Part shown: one piece after another, positions 12,307 through 23,832 of the stretch
Position numbering within the stretch: position 1 is the first letter of the stretch
How the letters are laid out: the number at the start of each line of letters is the position of its first letter
NCBI GenBank assembly: GCA_021229015.1
Contig: CM037787.1
Coordinates: forward strand, 34,175,874 to 34,239,873
Length of the DNA stretch: 64,000 nucleotides
DNA from: Solen grandis
Lineage: Eukaryota > Mollusca > Bivalvia > Adapedonta > Solenidae
Reading direction: 5' to 3'
The notes under the pieces: generated by a model
Databases searched by the model: none
What the model was told of the DNA's origin: nothing
Seen by the model: the letters and a program-made list of their open reading frames with translations, nothing else
Program-made: the position numbers and the translations under genes

Positions 12307-13564
12307 CTGGAATAACATTAACATTTAGATTGTTTTAATCGAGTGACCCTGAAAAAAATAAAATAAATAAAAAATCTTAATATAACAGGGCGTGGCGGTC
12401 GTTTCACTTGTGGTGTATTCTTGCAATATGATCCTTTTTTTTGTGTAATTATTACAAATTTTCACGAAGTTATTTCTGTTTCTTTTATGTCATTTTAATA
12501 AAATGTCCTGTTTAAACACTGTATACTCTTGCGTGCTTATTTATTTTTAAACAAACCGGCGCCATGCATAAAACCGATTACAGCATTTGTGATAACATAT
12601 GAATATACAACACACATAGAAATGCGCTCTTACGTATAAAACAGGTGATACGCACTTAGACAAAATATACACACGCGATTCTTAGGCTGCTTTGAGCACG
12701 TGCGAGCGTATGTGGATATGGTTTGAACGCGGAACATGGTGTTGTTAAAAAACAATGGGTGCTGCATCTAAGCAACTCTTTCAATCAGCTTTTGAAGCAA
12801 CATCAAGCAACCGTGTTTCTTTCATGATACTATATATACTTAAAACAACTCCAATATATTTTACCAGACATACGTCTTAAAACGAACAGATACAAGTGTG
12901 TGTGTGTGTGTGTGTGTTTAAAGCAGCTTGTTCACAGATGGTCTTGATTTTTAATTATATGTGTGCATTACTTCTATCAATACCCATCTATAAACGCATG
13001 GTTAGTCAATGCAATCATCCATGATTGTAATAGAATGGGTGATTTCCCCATCACAAGCAATACCGTCGCAGAATTTAGAATTATAAAACCAATATTTTGA
13101 ATTTTATTTTCATTTGCCGTCACTTGGCTCATCACATTCACTTTTCGCGAAAGTAATATTTGTTAATTATGAATAAATTAATTAAAAAGGGGATCTTGTT
13201 TTAATCTTCGGTCTGTGTAGACGTCTTTCAGAATGATCTCTACATATTTGATCTCAAATATCGTCTTATACAGAATACTGTATGTTACTAATTTATTGGA
13301 TATATGTGTCTTGAAATATAAACAAACATCAAAAATACTTTGTGTATTATATATACACTAAATGTAAAAGAAAAAGTATTTCGGACTACCAGAACTAAAT
13401 CCACTAATTTCACTGGTCACCATAGTTACTCATTACTCCGATAGTTCCTTTATTGTCTTTAACTAAATTAAGATTCGAAACCATGACATTTAAAAGTATG
13501 ATTTGAAAATGTCTCATCTGTATGACATCTTATAAATGTAATGTAGATTTAAAACCAAATGCAT

Positions 13565-13880
13565 CGTTCCCGGTGGCCTAGTGATTCGAGCATCCGCCTG
13601 GGGAGTGGGAGGTCGTGAGTTTGATCCCAAGCCAAGACATACCAAAGTCGTAAAAATGGTACTGTATAGCTCCCTTGCTTGGCGCTCAGCATATAAGGGT
13701 AGTTCCAGGACTGGTTGGCCCAGTGTCAGGATTATGTGACTGGGTGTGGTATCATGCTATATGTCTACGGCATGATACTGCAGTGTGACAGCACTATATA
13801 TGTCTCAAGTGGACATCGTCTCCAAATGACTGAAATGCTGTCGGTGGGACGTTAAATCCAACAAAACAAACAAAATAAAA
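13565..13880 (+). mobile_element. tRNA-derived SINE, family I (copy A)
   Basis: The head has an A-box-like stretch, GGCCTAGTGATTCGAG, and a B box, GAGTTTGATCCC. The body reads ACATACCAAAGTCGTAAAAA and TTGCTTGGCGCTCAGCATAT. The 3' end is TGACTGAAATGCTGTCGGTG then GGACGTTAAATCC and an AAC/AAAC tail. It is shared with copy B at 31040-31354, so it predates the duplication. Confidence 0.85.
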
Positions 13881-14215
13881 CCAAATTCACCATATGGAAT
13901 CAGGTACATTTTTATAACGCCCCTCGTTATATACCGTGACTGTCTGTCCATTACCATTTTGTAACCGTGAAATAGTTGTAGTTGAACTATTTATTTTATT
14001 TTCTTAACTGTGTATTTTTTTTTATTATTTTGACGTCCAGTCAAATACATGAATTAATAAAAAATGAAAATGGAAAATTATTGATAAAATGAAAAAGACC
14101 GCGTTTTTTTTCCTCTCAAATTTGACGTCGACGTATTTTGTTGGGGGTGGTTAGGAATGTGATATGGTACCCTACTTTGAAGAAAAAATCAGATCTTTTT
14201 GACTCATAAACATAC

Positions 14216-14429
14216 CTGTAACCCAGGCTTCTGCATGCAACATTGGCATTTGTATCCATCCAAATTATAGATGAACCAGTATCAATCTGGTCGTCACAGA
14301 TCGGCCCCCAAGTGCCGTCATGGTACACTTCCAGGCGCCCCCTATCCAATCTGCACGTACCATTTTTGTAACCGTTACACAGGCGGTAAATTGGGTTGGC
14401 TCGCCACTCGTGACACAAACCTCGGCATT
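14216..14429 (-). CDS. First SRCR exon of copy A
   Basis: The 214-nt exon is bounded by TGTTTCAG (acceptor) and GTATGT (donor). It starts with two bases that complete a Glu codon with the PAN exon and ends with two bases of an Arg codon. It encodes [33 protein letters not shown] and [10 protein letters not shown], the first half of an SRCR domain. It is two codons shorter than copy B (DTGSSI in place of DTGVISGV) and is otherwise intact. Confidence 0.88.
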
Positions 14430-14590
14430 CTGAAACATTTAGAAATGATTATTTTCATTGTTGTTGTTATCTCAAAGCGGAATTCCAGTATCATGTAATT
14501 TGGATGTTAATGGTGCATGGTTATATTTCATGGAAAAAGTTAACTATTGTGCCTAAACTTTGTGCCTAACAGGAGTGTAAATGTTAAATT

Positions 14591-14813
14591 CCGAGCGGTT
14601 ACAGTCGTGGACTACAAATCTCTAAGCCCCTCACCGCTGTAGGGACTTCGGATTTTTCATGTGAGGAAGCCTTCCAGCTGGCTTGCGGTAGGTCGGTGGT
14701 TCTACCCGGGTACCTCTGTGTACTCGGAGTCTTCCTCCACCTGTAATTAGCTGGACGTCGCTATATGATTGAAATACTATCGCAGCGACTGTAAACCCCA
14801 ATACAACAACAAT
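14591..14813 (+). mobile_element. tRNA-derived SINE, family II (copy A)
   Basis: It contains GAGCGGTTACAG (A box), TTTTTCATGTGAGGAAGCC, ACCTGTAATTAGCTGGACG and the 3' end TGATTGAAATACTATCGCAG plus GTAAACCCCAATACAAC. It is flanked by a 12-bp direct repeat, AAATGTTAAATT, at 14579-14590 and 14814-14825. The B box has been lost by a small deletion. The copy B counterpart at 32091-32330 keeps GGGTTCGAATCCC. Confidence 0.85.
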
Positions 14814-14825
14814 AAATGTTAAATT

Positions 14826-16047
14826 TCGTAAGCCAAAATGGATAGACCATTATTGCGTAAGAAAAGTTAAAAAGAAATATCATGCTTTGAAAAAAATCAA
14901 ATATACTAACAGCTATAGAGACTACCAAGAGAACTGTAAAGCTAGAATTTGCGCAATAAAGGCTGTGCGTTTTTCAAAAATAAAATTTCAAAAAGGGGAA
15001 GCGGACAGTATAAAAAGAACTCCAAAACCGTTTTGGAGTTATGTAAAAGACCAAACTGAGAATAATGGAAACATTAACACAGACGATAGAGATAAGACAG
15101 GTATTTTAAATGACTTCTTTGCTTCTATATTTACTAGAGAAATAAATTCTGATATCCCGTTTATCAACAGAAAAGTTGAGGACAATACATTATTGACTCA
15201 GTTGATGTAATTCCTGAGAAAATCCTGAAATTGTTACAAACATTAAACGTCTCTAAATCTTGTGATCCTGATAACTGTCACCCATATTTCCTAAGGAATG
15301 TGCAGATTCCTTAGCCATATCCCTGTGTAAAATCCTTAAGAATTCCATCCAGACGGGTTCTGTACCTGATGACTGGAAAAATGCAAATGTGACATTTACA
15401 AAAAAGTAGATAAATCTGACTCAGGTTATTATCGCCCTATATCCCTGACATCTGTCATTTGTAACATACTGGAGAAAATCATTAGAGAGACTATTGTCAA
15501 GTACATGACAACGCACAATCTTCTTTGTAATTCACAATATGGGTTTAGGAAAAACAGAAACAGCATGCTTCAGCTGTTAATAGTACTAGAAGACTGGACA
15601 GAGTATATTGATAATAATGGTCAAATAGACACAAATTAGCATTGACTCTAAGAAGCCTTAGGTAGTGTTCCTCATAATAGCCTTGTAGAAAAAAACTACA
15701 AAGTAACGGAATACAAGATAACCTTAAAAATTGATTAAAAAGTTTCCGAACCAACCGACGACAATGTGTTGTAGTGAATGGTCAGACGTCAGACTGGCAA
15801 GAAGTTCTTTCTGGTACTCCACATGGGTCCATATTGAGCCAAATATTGTTTTATCATTTTCATTAATGACTTGCCCTCTATTCTAGGGAAACGTTTAAAA
15901 TTGTTTGCAGATGATTGTAAACTTTACTAAAATGTAAAGACCAAATTTGCAAGACGACATACACAATTTATGTAATGGAACCAGGATTGGTTATAAAACT
16001 TTAGTATTAAGAAATGTAAATACGTTACATTTGGCGACACCCCCCAA

Positions 16048-16080
<33 letters not shown>

Positions 16081-16870
16081 AAGAACAACAAAACAAACAA
16101 ACAAACAAAACAATAAACAAAAAAACAACAGCAAAAAAACAACAAAACAATAACAACAAAAAAACAACAAAAATAATATGAACAGATCATGCTTTAAGTC
16201 TGGAAAATAGTGAAAAAAGACCTTGGCATACTTTTCATAAACAACCTCAATTTTGACGCACACATAAAAAATATTGTAAATAGAGTAAATAGGATAATAG
16301 GTATAATTAAAAGAAAGTTTACATACTTAGAAAAAATATATATTCTTAACACTGTATAAGTCGATTGTTCGATTTCATCTGGACTGTGGAAACCTTATAT
16401 ATTATCCACAGTCTAAGAAGAATAAGCAAATTCTTGAAAGTGCTCAAAGAAGAGCAACTAGAATTGTGCCTGAACTGAGAGGATTACCCTCTGAACTGAG
16501 AATTCAGGAGCTTCAACTTTTCAACTCTAAAGTAAAAATAAAGAAGTTTTGACCTTATACAACCATTCAAAATCATCAGAAAGACGATAAAGATAGCACA
16601 GTGTTCTACAATGTTTTATCTACTGATATGAGGGGGTCACATTTATTAACTGGAAAAGCCTTAGAGCTAAGAAATCTTCAAGATTCCACTCTTATAGCCA
16701 TCGTGTTGTATCGGTATGGTACAGCCTACCATCTAGCATAATGACTGCAGATAGTGTTGAAGTCGTCAAAAAATAGATTGGACAATCATTGGAGAAACCT
16801 GCGCTATGATACCGCAGCTATCTACTGAGTGAGGCAGTGATTTATATATCGGCAATTACATATGGACAGA
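14826..16870 (+). mobile_element. CR1/Jockey-like LINE relic (copy A)
   Basis: Conceptual translation across frameshifts gives an endonuclease-RT linker ([13 protein letters not shown]), RT motifs [41 protein letters not shown] and [19 protein letters not shown], followed by [16 protein letters not shown] near the C-terminus. The FADD catalytic motif is visible, but many stops and indels show it is dead. A (CAA)/(CAAA) tract interrupts it at 16045-16175. The copy B counterpart lacks about 330 bp corresponding to 16360-16690. Clade assignment is by motif resemblance only. Confidence 0.8.
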
Positions 16871-17745
16871 ACAAAAGCTAATACTATCACATATATGAAA
16901 GTATGACAGACCGGAGTGGCGACTTGAGAAAACATAAAGTAGATGAGGGAGGTGACAAGTCATATAGGGCTTATTAAACTCTCCACATTACAGCAGATAC
17001 AACAGGTATAAATGTAAATGACACCATATAATTAATGAAATACATGTACAGTGTATATGTATATATTTTTATAAGGGTAGTCCCGGGACTATTGGTTCAA
17101 GCCAGAATATTGTAGGTATTTCATTCTTGTATCGACTGTGTAACCATACTCCTCGCATCGGGTACGTCACACTACGGTACTTTAACCATCGTCACTAATT
17201 TCCTTGCTAAAGTATATAAATCAACAACAACAAACAAACAAACATACAACAACAACAAAAACGTATGTCCACACTCACCATGACGTGTGTTTGCATGTTT
17301 GAACTTTGAATCAGACAGAATTTTTCACTTATTTACTGTTGCAGCATGCGGCATAAGTTTTTATATTAAAATATTTCTTATTATGTATTTTCGACGGTCA
17401 CCTGTGTTTAAATAAGAATTTGAATCCCACTTTATTTTATATTTCGACCGCTCAATGTCACAATGTTCTAAAAGAAATCGACTGGGAAGAGATTGTAATG
17501 TGTTGTGTTTTTCTTCAATTTTACTTTTTGTTAAGTTTTAGTTAACCACCTTCATCTTTGATCCGTCGACAAGTTGATATGAACATCAGACTTGTTCTTC
17601 ACTAGTATTTTAAAACATTTTGTTAACGTTTCCAGCTTTATAATAGTTTTAACCTGTTTTACATATTACATTTGACAATTATTATTATTGTTATTTCTAA
17701 GCTCAAGAGAGAGAGAGAGATATATTTAGGAATGGCATTTCCCTT

Positions 17746-17995
17746 CTTTCTCCTTCTTTATGTATATAGCCATTCTGTAATTTTTATGTATATGGACATT
17801 CTGTAATTATCCTTCTTTATGTATATGGACATTCTGTAATTATATTCCTTCTTTATGTATATGGACATTCTGTAATTATATTCCTTCTTTATGTATATGG
17901 ACATTCTGTAATTATATTCCTTCTTTATGTATATGGACATTCTTAATTATATTCCTTCTTTATGTATATGGACATTCTGTAATTCTATTCTATTC
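17746..17995. repeat. ~37-bp minisatellite, copy A
   Basis: Six to seven units of a phrase like CCTTCTTTATGTATATGGAC plus ATTCTGTAATTATATT. Copy B has about three units at 34845-34950. The minus-strand ORF at 17758-17940 is simply the repeat read through (MSIYIKKEYNYR units). Confidence 0.85.
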
Positions 17996-18008
17996 AGATC
18001 CTAAATAC

Positions 18009-18320
18009 CGTCCCTAGTGGCCGAGTGGTTAGAGCGTCCGCCTCGGGAACGGGAGGTCATGGGTTCGATCCCCGCCCCAGACATATCAAAGTCGTAAAAA
18101 TGGTACTGGTATAGCTCCCTTGCTTGGCGCTCAGCATATAAGGGTAGTTGCACACTGGTTGGCCCAGTGTCAGGATAATGTGACTTGATGTGGTATCATG
18201 CCACATGTCTACGTCGTGATACAGCAGTGTTGCAGAACTATATCTGTCTCAAGTAGACATCGTCTCCTAATGACTGAAATACTATCGGTGGGACGTTAAA
18301 CCTAACAAACAAACAAACAA
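18009..18320 (+). mobile_element. tRNA-derived SINE, family I, full length (copy A)
   Basis: Intact promoter boxes: GTGGCCGAGTGGTTAGAGCG (A box region) and GGGTTCGATCCCC (B box). The body and 3' end match the other family I copies, ending GGTGGGACGTTAAACC and (AAAC)n. The head resembles a tRNA-Leu/Ser-type gene but lacks a foldable acceptor, so it is not a tRNA gene. Copy B counterpart 34968-35280. Confidence 0.88.
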
Positions 18321-18986
18321 AAAGATGATTAGTAAGGGAATAAATTGTACTTGATATCTTCTTCATTCTTCTTATCTTGCCGTTCAAGTTGAGTGAAATG
18401 GTGTGAGTGCGTACTTCGTCGTATTACTCAATGATAGGTTATTGAATACAATAAAATTGTGAATACATTGCATTGCAATGCACATCGCGATCTCTGAATT
18501 AAAATGGTTAAAATGTCGACGGATCTCTGTTTTATAGCTATACCTCTAAAAGTCAAAGAACGACAACCCTTAAAGGATTTCGATTGCCATCATGTTTTAG
18601 GAGAAACCAACTTTAAATTGTGATATGGTTTAAGTAAACACTTAAGTAAGTAAATAAATTATATTTTTTTTACGTGGCAATCTATTTTTTCCATTAGTGA
18701 ATGAACATAATTTAGAAATACAAAATGTATATTCGATACCATGAAACCTAACGCATCTTCACCGTGTAAAGTAATTACTTGCTTCATTTAGGGAAACAGG
18801 GCCCTGATTTTGTCCTCGACAAATATTTTACTGTACACGATCATTGCTATGTGATTAGATTTACAGGAAGAGAGTCACTTTGCGTAGGATTTATTGAAAT
18901 GGTGAAATAATCATAACAGGCTAGCTGTGCAATAACTTTAAAAATAAAGGTTTAAACTTATTATTCTAAAGATCTATAAACCATAC

Positions 18987-19227
18987 CTAATTGGCCATAT
19001 CTCTTCTTGTCCTGGCATGCATTTGAATGAATATCTCTGATGCCCTTGTTGGTGACACAAGTTCTGCTCCCGGGTGTGTACATTGCGGAGCGACATGAAG
19101 GGTCACTGGAACACATGGCCATACATGATGTTATTGTACTTGACGACAGTGTCTTCAGCGTAGTGCCATAGTTTGTATCTTCACAGCTGTCTTTGATGAA
19201 AAACGCGTTGTTCAGGCATAGAACCAT
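18987..19227 (-). CDS. PAN/apple exon of copy A
   Basis: In-frame from Met at 19227 to the donor GTATGG below 18987. It encodes [47 protein letters not shown] and [11 protein letters not shown]. The six-cysteine pattern and the Thr-Leu/Ser-rich first half fit PAN/apple-like domains. The upstream part, which in copy B encodes the signal peptide, is out of frame here. Confidence 0.82.
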
Positions 19228-19909
19228 CCGCAGGTAGTTGATAAAGAATACAACATGTTATGAAGAAGTTTGCGTGCTCTCATATCTTTTGCAGCTAATG
19301 GAAAATGCAAGTTTTATGTTCGCAGAATGCTATCCGCCTTGGTATGATATATTTCTCTGTTTGCTTGGATTCCTGAAATGTTTTAAAAGCTATTTAAAAT
19401 CGGAAACTCTATCAACTTCTACATTTTCAATTATTGTGGACATTCCAATGTGTATGTTAAACTGCACTGACTTCTGTTTATCACGTAACATTTCATATCT
19501 CTATAATGATCGAAGGCATACCGGAATAACAAAAAGACAACAAAGTCGCCGGGCATGTTCAATCTCTAGTTTTGATTCAAATATGCGAAGACACCTCTTT
19601 AAATAATCCACACAATTCAAGCAGATAGATTTTTTTCCCCCCACAATTTATGAGAAATCAGGAATTGATGCAAAGAATCACTCTCTAATTTAAAATCCCA
19701 GTATCTTACAGTTGTACGAGCTTAATCCGAATGCACCAATATCGTATATGCCTCTGTGTGAATTTCATACCCAAAAGACTTGAAAAATGCCTAATTTACA
19801 GGAAAGTTTCTATTCTAGAAGAATTACAAGTTTAGCTCAGAACAACAGCAGCATAAAAATAACATAGAAGTTTTTTTTTTAGAAGTCTGTGGATTTTCTT
19901 TATATTTCC

Positions 19910-20314
19910 TTTAAGGGCGTATATCACAATAGCGCAGTTTTGTTATACTATATTTTCAAGGGCAAATAACTCAATATTATGGGCTAGCAACACCTCATTT
20001 GATTTCAGCTCGATGTTTGGTACATTATCCCTTATCACTGTGTAAAAGTTGTTAAAATTCTATGCAACAGTTTTTATACTTAAGTGACAAACGCGAACAT
20101 AAATATTTTTTATCTGCCCTTAGAAATGACAGAAAAGAGCCAAAACTCATATTCAGGGGCAGATAACTCAAAAAGTAGCATTTTTTTATTCCATAAATGT
20201 GTTTCTAGTGTGATTCTCTATAATCATGCCAAGTTAAAAAAATCTTCTCGCTAGTTTTGATTTTCCCTCTTTGCCTATAAAGGAAAATGGCGCTTTTGTG
20301 ATATACGCCTTTAA
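19910..20314. mobile_element. MITE-like element with ~22-bp inverted ends and TTTAA flanks (copy A)
   Basis: The left end, GGGCGTATATCACAATAGCG, pairs with the reverse complement of the right end, GCGCTTTTGTGATATACGCC. TTTAA lies directly outside both ends (19910-19914 and 20310-20314), which fits a 5-bp or TTAA target duplication. There is no coding capacity. The copy B counterpart at 36878-37352 carries extra internal bases. Confidence 0.75.
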
Positions 20315-21142
20315 ATCGCCGTTAGCCAGGTGAACAGAAAGTTACACTGTGACGTAAGGGGAAATTATATGTCGAAGTACTTGCAGTTGAAGGAAAGATT
20401 CATAGCTGGGAACTGATATCATGTTTGGTTCATCATCAATAAACGACGAAAAGAAAATTGGCTACAAACAACAACAAAGTCTTGTTATTGATATACCGTA
20501 CCAGAAAAGCTAATAGTCCCATACCGTACACTCCATACCGGACACACTGGAAATAATCGATAGTGCTGACGACTTGTACAATACCATAAACAACCAAATT
20601 CCTTATAATTAAATTGAATGTTACTTTTACTAATATAATGACGATCATGTCTGTTTGGTTCCGCACCAACAACAAAAAAACTAAGAAAGAAAGAAAGAAA
20701 AAAAATAAGAATGGCTACAAGAAAGGGGCGCACTCCAATCGAATCTGACCAATTATGCGCCTATTAGTCTAGCACTAGCACCGTCTAGCAACATGTACTT
20801 CCGGTGGCTTATTAACCATATTCCAGATTTCCCAGCTTTCAAAGCAGTTTCCCAGAGCTTGTTCCCGGTCTGGTCTGTTCATCTTTCTGCGGCCAACTGA
20901 GAAGGAACCTGTTTGACTGTAATGTCAGCGGTGCGGGAGTAAAAAGTTGCTTCCTTGCTCAGTAGTATAATATCGTCGTCCTGAGCCGGCGATAGTAAAG
21001 GAAGGGGGGACACTATTTTCGGCTAATTTGAATATCGCATTTTTGTGAAAATGGTTCATTTACATTTGAAAAGAATAGACATAAAGAATTAAGCCGGTTC
21101 CCGTGTTGTAATAACTCTTATAAATGTTTAACAGTTTTTTAA

Positions 21143-21451
21143 TGTCCCAGTCGAGCTTGACAACAGCCGGGACCGATTACTTCCGGTTTCTTTTGCAGTG
21201 AATAAAAGGTAAGCGCTCATTGGTTAATATATGTAAATTGAATATTGTGCAAGCAAGTATGACTTCTCTGTACCTGCTTATCCGACAATGATTGCATAGT
21301 GCGCATTGTCAATTGCATAGTTTATAAAAAATTCTGGGAAATGTCAGTTTCGTTTACATTTTGATTGACCAATAAAAACATTAACATTATATTTACTGCG
21401 AAAGAAACCGGAAATAGCCTTTCCCAACTATTGTCAAGCTCGATTGGAACG
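21143..21451. mobile_element. MITE-like element with ~60-bp inverted ends (copy A)
   Basis: Left TGTCCCAGTCGAGCTTGACA and the reverse complement of the right end, CGTTCCAATCGAGCTTGACA, match, and the pairing continues inward through TTCCGGTTTCTTTTGCAGT. The flanks are AT-rich (TTAA nearby). Copy B counterpart 38203-38516. Confidence 0.72.
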
Positions 21452-22109
21452 ATTAATTAATAAAAGTATCGTTATAAAAGAAAAACTACCTCATTTACGT
21501 TTAGGATTTTCTTTATTTATGCATTCATAACAAAACTGGTTCATTTTCAATGTTGAATTTCGTCATAAATGCGTTTTTCCAAATTCGTCTTATTTTGAAT
21601 GATCGTTAAGTTCAAACTCATTCGCCCTATGCAATTTAGAGCCCTTGTGCCTAATCTCAGTAAACTGCGATTTTTATAACAAAACAAAATCATGAATAAC
21701 TGTTTGGAACTGTGAGCAACACAGGTTATTCGTAATCTTACACCGAGAAAAAAATCCAGACTCAAAAAAAAAAAAAAAAAAAATTGAACAAGTTTAGTCA
21801 ACAGTAGTATGTCTCCTCCTTTCTTCTAGTGATCAATAATATATCCTGTATCTGTTTATTTACTCCATTGTCATTTATGTCAGTCTCTTTCTTCTACATT
21901 AAAAATATTTTTTTTTCTTTTTGTATTATCATTTTGTCATATGTGACATGAGCTTTGAAAAAAAAAAACCTTAAGACAATGTGTGTACTTCTAATACATT
22001 ATCAACATAACAGAAGTAGTACATTTTTTCAATTAATGTTGGTTACTTTTAAAAAAATCCATAACAATATATAGGAATGAAAGCCACGGCAATAAATAAC
22101 CGTAAGTAA

Positions 22110-22575
22110 TACTTCAGTCATATTTGCTCTACGGCGAGGATATTGCGACCGTAAGCTTTTTTTATTTCTGCGGTCGCCGTAGCATTTCGACACGTAGCCA
22201 TGCCGTAGAGCGATTCACGGTGACCATACGTTGAGCGTACGATGGCCGTGCGTTTGCCGTAGGCTGCCCTAAGTTCTATGAATTCCAATTGTCCTATGCG
22301 GACAACAAAATTTCCATGGGCACCGTGTTTCAAAAGTACGTTTACCCAACGCCTGTCGTAAGTTCGCCGTACGGCGATCGTGTGTCATCACTTTAAATGC
22401 CATAAGGAAGCCGCAGAATTTTTGTCGGTACTAATTTAAAATGCGCCGTGCGACTTCCCTAACATATGTGACTGCAATAGGATGTGACCGTAGAAATTCT
22501 GCGGCGGCCCTAAAATTGCTATTGGCCGTAGAAATTTTAGACCCTACGGCCGCCGTGGTAAATGTGACTGAGGTA
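22110..22575. mobile_element. PIF/Harbinger-like MITE with CCGTA-rich interior (copy A)
   Basis: The inverted ends TACTTCAGTCATATTTGCTC and TACCTCAGTCACATTTACCA (from the minus strand) are flanked by TAA on both sides (22107-22109 and 22576-22578), a 3-bp duplication as expected of PIF/Harbinger elements. The interior is unusually GC-rich for the locus and full of GCCGTA/TACGGC words in both orientations. No transposase ORF is present. The copy B counterpart at 39162-39759 is about 130 bp longer. Confidence 0.7.
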
Positions 22576-23087
22576 TAACAGATATTTCAAATATGATGAC
22601 GCCATTTCAAGTCTCAAATATGATTTAATTGAACTTAAATAATAAAACCAGTCAATATATCATACGACTGCAAGAAAAAGTTAAATATTTTTATAAAGTA
22701 CATAAATATAATATGTTACAACAAAGTTGGTATTATTAGTATTAACATCTGAAATGATATAATAAAGAGTTTTACCTTATTTCAAAGGTAGAAATGTTAC
22801 TGGAGCAGCCTCATCTACAACCTGAAAGAAATGACACTCACAACAGATTTAATATTTAGCATGACTTTAACCGTACAGCACATATTTTCAAATGCTAATT
22901 AATCTTAACCTCAAGGGAGGCGAATTTCGAGTAAATAAAATATGAGCACTGCGATATTTTATCTAGTTCTATTTATGATTTAGATTGAATATCTGTAACA
23001 TGAGTTAAGCTTAAAGTTATGGATTTTTGTTTTTATCGAACATTTAAGTTTCCTTTTATTTTTAATAATGTAATCTTTATTAATAAA

Positions 23088-23381
23088 CCGTCCCCGTTGG
23101 CCGAATGGTTAGAACGTCCACCTCGGGAGCGGAAGGCCGTGGGTTCGATCCCCCAGCCGCGACATACCAAAGTCGTAAAAAATGTTACTGTTATAGTTCC
23201 CTTGCTTGGCGCTCAGCATATAAGGATAGTTGCAGGACTGGTTGGCCCAGTGTCAGGATTATGTGACTGGGTGTGGCATCATATGTATATGGCGTGATAC
23301 TGCAGTGTGGCAGCACTATATCTGTCTCAAGTAGACATCGTCTCCAAATGACTGAAATGCTGTCGGTGGGACGTTAAACCC

Positions 23382-23422
<41 letters not shown>
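23088..23422 (+). mobile_element. tRNA-derived SINE, family I, ending in (AC)n (copy A)
   Basis: Head CGTCCCCGTTGGCCGAATGG, B box GGGTTCGATCCCCC, family I body and 3' end GGTGGGACGTTAAACCC followed by an (AC)n tract at 23386-23422. Copy B counterpart 40268-40597. Confidence 0.87.
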
Positions 23423-23425
<3 letters not shown>

Positions 23426-23499
23426 AACACAAATAGATCAACACATATTTATATGTATTTTTTTATTAAAGATTTTTTATGTATTCATGCATTCCGGAT

Positions 23500-23625
23500 T
23501 TCGATCTTGACCCCGGACTTGTCTGCCCTGTGTCAGAATAATATGAAGGGTGTGGTATCATTCCATGTGTTTACGGCTTGATACTGCAGTGTGAACGGAC
23601 CATGTCAGTCTCAAGCAGACACACT
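23500..23625 (+). mobile_element. 5'-truncated family I SINE fragment (copy A)
   Basis: It matches the middle of family I: GTCTGCCCTGTGTCAG, GGTGTGGTATCATTCCATGT and GATACTGCAGTGTG. The copy B version at 40685-40850 extends into the GACTGAAAC part; copy A has a deletion of about 35 bp there. Confidence 0.65.
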
Positions 23626-23832
23626 CGCAAAATACGCATTTAGACAAACACATTTGCATCAAAATATATTCAGCAAAATTTTGATGATATAATGGACGTT
23701 TTGTTTTAAAACATTGCATATCTAAGTTTTTATCTCTCAAATCATGAACCCCATTGACCTGACAAGCTTATCTACAACTGTCTTTATTCTATGAAGATGC
23801 ACTATGCGAAAATCTATCTGCCAGATAGTTAA

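Larger units (their letters stand above)
12134..19227 (-). pseudogene. PAN/apple-SRCR secreted protein gene, copy A, frameshifted
   Basis: Paralogue of the intact gene at 29610-36256. Its three coding exons (19227-18987, 14429-14216, 12306-12134) keep the same splice sites and phases. Two single-base differences break it. First, a base is missing near 19254 relative to copy B, so the ATG corresponding to the copy B start runs into a stop and only an internal Met at 19227 remains in frame; this would remove most of the signal peptide. Second, there is an extra base at 12249-12250 in the last exon, after which the frame from exon 2 meets TAG at 12243-12245, before four of the six conserved SRCR cysteines. 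Either the copy is a pseudogene or these are uncorrected assembly indels; the sequence alone cannot decide. The rest of the coding sequence is well preserved, so any loss of function would be recent. Confidence 0.75.
8931..23832. repeat. Segmental duplication copy A
   Basis: This segment aligns in direct orientation, over nearly its whole length, with 26777-41060. Both begin with CCTAAAAGGTAG and both end near the phrase TCTATGAAGATGCACT followed by ATCTATCTGCC, after which they diverge. Shared content in order: a GACCGC-rich short repeat, a hairpin-ended repeat head, the terminal SRCR exon, SINE 1, the first SRCR exon, SINE 2, a LINE relic, a 37-bp minisatellite, SINE 3, the PAN exon, three inverted-repeat elements and SINE 4. 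Identity is high by eye but was not computed. The left edge coincides with the gap, so the true left boundary is unknown. Confidence 0.92.

Noticed and set aside
15927..16263. Overlapping ORFs giving poly-Asn, poly-Cys/Val or poly-Leu
   Set aside because: All are frame shadows of a (CAA)/(CAAA) tract inside a LINE relic.
17085..17240. Possible third SINE type near the phrase AAGGGTAGTCCCGGGACTAT
   Set aside because: It shares only a short phrase with family I and has no promoter boxes, so it was not listed as an element, although it is present in both copies (34120-34285).
17758..17940. Repeat protein with MSIYIKKEYNYR units
   Set aside because: Direct reading of a 37-bp minisatellite. The frame is not conserved in copy B.
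18009..18095. Possible tRNA gene, because A and B boxes are intact
   Set aside because: The acceptor and anticodon arms do not fold, and the sequence continues into the SINE body. The other SINE heads are rejected for the same reason.
19238..19606. 122-codon plus-strand ORF opposite the PAN exon
   Set aside because: It lies antisense to the 5' end of the gene and is not preserved in copy B, where the frame breaks.
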